Shown: positions 5,293 through 8,843 of the stretch, piece by piece
Layout: every line of letters starts with the position of its first letter
How positions within the stretch are numbered: position 1 is the stretch's first letter
NCBI GenBank assembly: GCA_019510535.1
Contig: JAEKKE010000367.1
Span: 1-8,843 of the forward strand
Origin: Acidobacteriota bacterium
Lineage (GTDB): Bacteria; Acidobacteriota; Terriglobia; Terriglobales; Acidobacteriaceae
Direction of reading: 5' to 3'
DNA: 8,843 nt
Position numbers and translations under genes: made by a program
The notes under the pieces: generated by a model
Seen by the model: the letters and a program-made list of their open reading frames with translations, nothing else
Database searches by the model: none
What the model was told of the DNA's origin: nothing

Positions 5293-6229
5293 ACTTCCCC
5301 AGATACGCTTCATCATCAATAAACACCGAACCTGGATGCTGGCCCTGTTCTTCGAAGACAACCGTATAGCTCTCCGAAGGGCCATTCATCGGTTGTAGCG
5401 TCATCGTGTATCCATTGATCTGATAGGTCCCCTGTGAGGGAGCGTGCTTGCCACCGACCGTTCCTTGCGCGCCGGTATTGGAGAAGCTGGCCCCGGTGAA
5501 GCCCTGTTTCTGGTAGCGGCCATCCGGCGTGAACGTAATGAACTTCTCGGACGAGACGGAGCCCGAACTGAAGGCTGTTTGGCCCACGGATGCGAAGAAG
5601 CTGCGGTATCGTCCGGTCAACTTGAGATCGCCGTTTACCGGGGCAGCGTAGTTATACTTACTCCCCTCGCTCTCCAGGGAGCGCCCGGCGATGTAACTCC
5701 CGGTGCTCTCTGCCATCAGGCCAAAGTCGTCAGGCCAGCGGAACTTCACTCCGCCGCCCTGCAGGTCGTAGCTGCCGCAGTTACTCATCTTCTTCGGGTC
5801 GCGGCAAAGCGAAGCGAAATCCATATCGAGTACATGGCCGCCATCGGGAAGGTCACGATAGGCGCGGCCTCCGGGGAGCAGAACGACGTACTTGCGCTCT
5901 GCCCTCATGTCCATGCCTCCGAAGGCGTTGGGCGTATTCGTAAGGGTGGTGTACCAGTAGAGGCCGGCGGCATTGCCGCTGCCGTGATTCACCAACGGAT
6001 CCCAGGGGCGAACTCCGTTTTGCGTGCGGAACGTCAGTGAGGAGACGACAGTGGTCAGATCCTTCTCCGCGTCGTAGAGACCGCCGTAGTGGTCGGTGGA
6101 GAGCAGCATGATGACAAAGATCTGGTTTCCCGGCAGTTGCATGCCGACTGCACGCAATGCAGCGGACTTTCCGGAGCGAAGCTGGCTGCCGTCTCTGACG
6201 TGAAAGGCAGGCAGACCGGTGCGCGTCAT
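5291..6229 (-). CDS. C-terminal half of a frame-split secreted protein of unknown function
   Basis: This 312-residue frame begins at the only usable ATG after a TGA at 6320-6322, but that ATG has no ribosome binding site and no signal peptide follows. The frame is open without a start from 6319 down to 6229, and the residues read there, ending 'GKPPELKYIYPA', look like ordinary protein. It therefore reads as the continuation, in the -1 frame, of the exported ORF at 6247-6933. Residues about 1-75 appear to complete an alpha/beta domain that begins upstream with 'FTVPVTW' ('AFHVRDGSQ', 'FVIMLLS', 'VVSSLTF'). Residues about 100-225 form a region with Cys140 and Cys151. The last 85 or so residues are a beta-rich module ('ITFTPDGRYQKQGF', 'GTYQINGYTMTLQ', 'VFIDDEAYLG') resembling lipocalin-like repeats. 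I do not recognise a named family. It converges on the cupin gene. Confidence 0.65.
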   Translation of the reverse strand: MTRTGLPAFHVRDGSQLRSGKSAALRAVGMQLPGNQIFVIMLLSTDHYGGLYDAEKDLTTVVSSLTFRTQNGVRPWDPLVNHGSGNAAGLYWYTTLTNTPNAFGGMDMRAERKYVVLLPGGRAYRDLPDGGHVLDMDFASLCRDPKKMSNCGSYDLQGGGVKFRWPDDFGLMAESTGSYIAGRSLESEGSKYNYAAPVNGDLKLTGRYRSFFASVGQTAFSSGSVSSEKFITFTPDGRYQKQGFTGASFSNTGAQGTVGGKHAPSQGTYQINGYTMTLQPMNGPSESYTVVFEEQGQHPGSVFIDDEAYLGK

Positions 6230-6246
6230 CGCCGGGTAGATGTACT

Positions 6247-6933
6247 TCAGCTCGGGTGGTTTCCCGGGAAACAGGCCGCGTACGGGTCGCGATCTTTGGT
6301 CGGCCGTTGATAGAGAGCTTCAGTTGCCGTCGCTTTGCCAGGCCGCCAGGTCACGGGCACGGTGAAGCTGGCGTCGCCGACCTGGCCAGGGCCGCTCGGT
6401 GCTGTGGCCATCGTGGGGGGCGCGACTGGCGCTGTGCTTCCAGCAGCGGGCGCTAGTGGAGACGGAGCTTCTTCCGCCGTCGTAGCGTGCTGCGTTTGCT
6501 CTGGCTGGGCGGCCTGCACGGTTGCAGGGGCAGCTGATGTTGAACCTCCTTCAGCCAGTTGGGCCAGCTCCTGCGCGTGCTGCTGCGACGGATCGAAGGT
6601 CGGCGTGGACAGGGTCTTCCGCAGGTCCAGGCACAGCACGATGGCCTTATTACCCTGCTTTCTGAGAGCCTGTGTCGCGCCGGCTGATGCTTCGTCCATC
6701 TTGCCCGGCTCGGCTTTGGCGGAGATTGCCTCCCAGTGGTTGCGCTGCTTCCACTCGCTGAGCGCCGCCTGATACTGCTGGGCACTGCGCGCATTCTTCT
6801 GTTTGCAGAAGCTGGTGGCAGTCTCGGCAAATCCGCCCGCTTTGATGGTCTGGTCGACAAGCGGATCAGAATTTTGCGCAAGAGCAATGGCGGACGCGGC
6901 AGCGAGCAGGGGAAAAGCAGCAAGTCGGACCAT
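6247..6933 (-). CDS. N-terminal half of the frame-split secreted protein of unknown function
   Basis: From the ATG at 6933 this gives 228 residues. Residues 1-20 are a clear Sec signal peptide (MVRLAAFPLLAAASAIALAQ). Next come a helical region with two cysteines ('SFCKQKN' and 'VLCLDL', about 40-110) and an Ala/Pro/Thr/Ser/Gln-rich linker (about 125-195). Then starts the alpha/beta domain 'FTVPVTWRPGK', which breaks off after 'ACFPGNHPS' at a TGA (6249-6247). The domain is too short to fold alone, and its missing part lies in the -1 frame at 5291-6229. Joined through G GGA AAC, the product would be about 547 residues. An ATG at 6942 is an equal alternative start; a longer frame from 7023 would bury the signal peptide. 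The protein is probably periplasmic or on the outer surface. Whether the split is a mutation, a sequence error or programmed cannot be settled from the DNA. Confidence 0.7.
   Translation of the reverse strand: MVRLAAFPLLAAASAIALAQNSDPLVDQTIKAGGFAETATSFCKQKNARSAQQYQAALSEWKQRNHWEAISAKAEPGKMDEASAGATQALRKQGNKAIVLCLDLRKTLSTPTFDPSQQHAQELAQLAEGGSTSAAPATVQAAQPEQTQHATTAEEAPSPLAPAAGSTAPVAPPTMATAPSGPGQVGDASFTVPVTWRPGKATATEALYQRPTKDRDPYAACFPGNHPS
6259..6271 (-). other. Candidate -1 frameshift site: overlapping slippery heptamers
   Basis: On the minus strand TTTCCCGGGAAAC holds two X-XXY-YYZ heptamers in the zero frame of the upstream ORF: T TTC CCG (6271-6265) and G GGA AAC (6265-6259). Slipping back one base at either enters the frame of the downstream ORF and avoids the TGA four codons past the second heptamer. 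I see no strong downstream stem or well-spaced upstream Shine-Dalgarno-like stimulator, which counts against efficient programmed shifting. Confidence 0.45.
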
Positions 6934-6942
6934 GTCTTCCAT

Positions 6943-7112
6943 TGGAGGGGTGTAAGGTTGCGTCAGGTTGCCGACGGATCGTGAATGCAGATTGAAAAGC
7001 GTCCTTCGCGGATGCTCTTGCACTGTCGTTGCAGCACCTGGCGGTGGTATCCCAACGGTTAACCTCTGGCGATACTTCCTTCACCTGCCGTCAGGCCGTA
7101 CCCTCATAAGTG
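6943..7112. other. Divergent intergenic region before ddl
   Basis: About 170 bp between the secreted-protein gene and ddl. A TACCCT box at 7099-7104 ends 8 nt before the ddl ATG and may be its -10 element. The self-complementary GGTTAACC lies near 7058-7065. I see no terminator, riboswitch or clear operator, and no plausible small gene. Confidence 0.35.
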
Positions 7113-8282
<1,170 letters not shown>

Positions 8283-8313
8283 GTGTTGTTGTCGGTTCGG
8301 CCAATGAACACAT

Positions 8314-8490
8314 CGTTGCCCCATTCTTCGCGGCTGTATCGCGAAGGGTGGGGTATCGCGCTATGCGCGACCGCTCTTTTTGTTCTCGGTAGAGAAGCAG
8401 ATTTCTTCGTTCCCGTTGGTCACTACGAAATGACAAACAAAAAAGCGGTTCGAGCTTCGCTCGAATTCCCTATGGGGACATGGGGCACCC
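8314..8490 (+). repeat. Palindromic intergenic element, copy 2 (inverted relative to copy 1)
   Basis: Its right end is the perfect TGGGGCACCC (8481-8490); its left end keeps TGCCCCA (8317-8323) of the matching terminus. It carries the 44-bp core (8423-8466, two differences from copy 1), the AGAAGCAGATTTCT block (8393-8406) and a terminal hairpin (8319-8353) placed like that of copy 1. It is shorter mainly because the segment next to TGGGGCACCC is reduced. It occupies most of the 257-bp gap between ddl and the next cupin gene. The reading frame that crosses it shares the peptide 'EMTNKK-VRASLE' with a frame in copy 1, showing that such frames are repeat artefacts. Confidence 0.8.
8319..8384 (+). 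terminator. Tandem hairpins and T-tract after ddl, probable terminator
   Basis: Two stems lie 37 bp beyond the ddl stop. The first pairs 8319-8332 with 8340-8353 (14 bp, two G-U pairs, 7-nt loop). The second is TCGCGC-TAT-GCGCGA (8356-8370), followed by CCGCTCTTTTTGTT. The second hairpin with its T-rich tail resembles an intrinsic terminator, though the tract starts several bases after the stem. Both belong to the repeat element, which may have been recruited as the ddl terminator. Confidence 0.45.
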
Positions 8491-8539
8491 GTTATGGGTT
8501 TCCCGCGAATATTGTGGCGCATCACGTATGCTTGAAGCC

Positions 8540-8843
8540 ATGAGCGATGTGGTGCACCGCAACAACGATCAGATGACAAACCCGGAGCCCGGCCTGAAGC
8601 GCCAGGTGATGAGCTATACGCCTGAGATGATGCTCGTCCGGCACACCATGGAGCCAGGATGGGTCGGTGCGGCACATTCGCATCCGCATCAGCAACTGGT
8701 CTTCGTCGTCAGCGGACACATCGTGCTCACCACACCCGATGGCGATCACACACTGCGGGCCGGCGACAGCATCATCGTGCCTGGGGATGCCGTGCATCAG
8801 GCACGTGCGTTTGAGGCGAGTGAGGTGTTGGACGTCTTCACGC
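8540..8843 (+). CDS. Cupin-domain protein, N-terminal part (cut by window edge)
   Basis: The frame is open from 8540 to the right edge, giving 101 residues. Cupin motif 1 is seen as 'AAHSHPHQQLVFVVSGHI' (about 45-62), with three histidines (47, 49 and 51) and a Gln where many cupins have Glu. Motif 2 is 'LRAGDSIIVPGDAVHQA' (about 73-89), with the conserved His87. This is the small Cupin_2 type (typical total 105-120 residues), so little is missing. It is probably metal-binding; function is unknown. An ATG at 8528 is in frame, but a TATGCT box at 8527-8532 would overlap it, so 8540 is preferred. It is unrelated in detail to the cupin at 4831 beyond the shared fold. The repeat element separates it from ddl, so co-transcription with ddl is doubtful. 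Confidence 0.82.
   Translation, partial: MSDVVHRNNDQMTNPEPGLKRQVMSYTPEMMLVRHTMEPGWVGAAHSHPHQQLVFVVSGHIVLTTPDGDHTLRAGDSIIVPGDAVHQARAFEASEVLDVFT

Noticed and set aside
5444..6040. A 198-codon plus-strand frame opposite the C-terminal half of the secreted protein
   Set aside because: The minus-strand product has ordered beta-rich segments and continues the exported ORF; the plus frame has no ribosome binding site or recognisable domain.
6943..7023. N-terminal extension of the secreted protein to 7023
   Set aside because: The added residues are polar and Pro-rich, and they would bury the signal peptide 30 residues into the chain.
8283..8543. An 86-codon plus-strand frame after ddl
   Set aside because: It lies almost entirely over repeat element copy 2 and has no protein-like conservation beyond the repeat-derived peptide.

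Overview
The window looks like ordinary chromosomal DNA of an Acidobacteriota species, most likely of the Terriglobus/Granulicella/Edaphobacter group. This rests on moderately high GC, the style of the intergenic repeats (GGGTGCCCCA ends, 'CATTTCGTAG...GAAATCTGC' cores), Ala/Pro-rich secreted proteins, and a Bacillus-like AsnRS beside a long Ddl. The assignment is from general familiarity with such genomes; no search was run. I see no phage, insertion sequence, CRISPR array, rRNA or tRNA.

Layout, left to right. (1) A LysR-type regulator, cut by the left edge (1-340, minus), stands divergent from an alpha/beta hydrolase (454-1227, plus). A 21-bp perfect palindrome covers the regulator's start codon and is a good candidate autoregulatory operator. 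(2) The hydrolase converges on a secreted SGNH/GDSL esterase (1389-2231, minus). The gap between their stop codons is a large inverted repeat whose two arms each carry four tandem copies of the heptamer AGTTAAA. (3) A sugar-phosphate isomerase/epimerase-like TIM barrel (2358-3182, plus) diverges from the esterase. (4) A 192-bp palindromic repeat element (3200-3391) precedes asnS (3467-4813), which is followed 17 bp later by a small cupin (4831-5253), probably in one operon. (5) Convergent to the cupin is a secreted protein of unknown function (about 5291-6933, minus). Its reading frame is broken once, and the break falls exactly on two overlapping slippery heptamers, T TTC CCG and G GGA AAC. 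(6) Divergent from it is ddl, D-Ala-D-Ala ligase (7113-8282, plus). (7) A second, inverted copy of the palindromic element (8314-8490) follows ddl, and a second cupin (8540 to the right edge) closes the window.

Functionally there is no single pathway: asnS (translation) and ddl (peptidoglycan precursor synthesis) are housekeeping genes, set among small-molecule and envelope accessory genes. The most unusual features are the possible -1 frameshift that would join two ORFs into one exported protein of about 547 residues, the pair of related palindromic elements with hairpins of conserved shape but altered sequence, and the heptamer-tiled inverted repeat between two stop codons. Three plus-strand genes (asnS, ddl, terminal cupin) lack a Shine-Dalgarno sequence and have a TANNNT box 7-10 nt before the start codon, which suggests leaderless transcripts.
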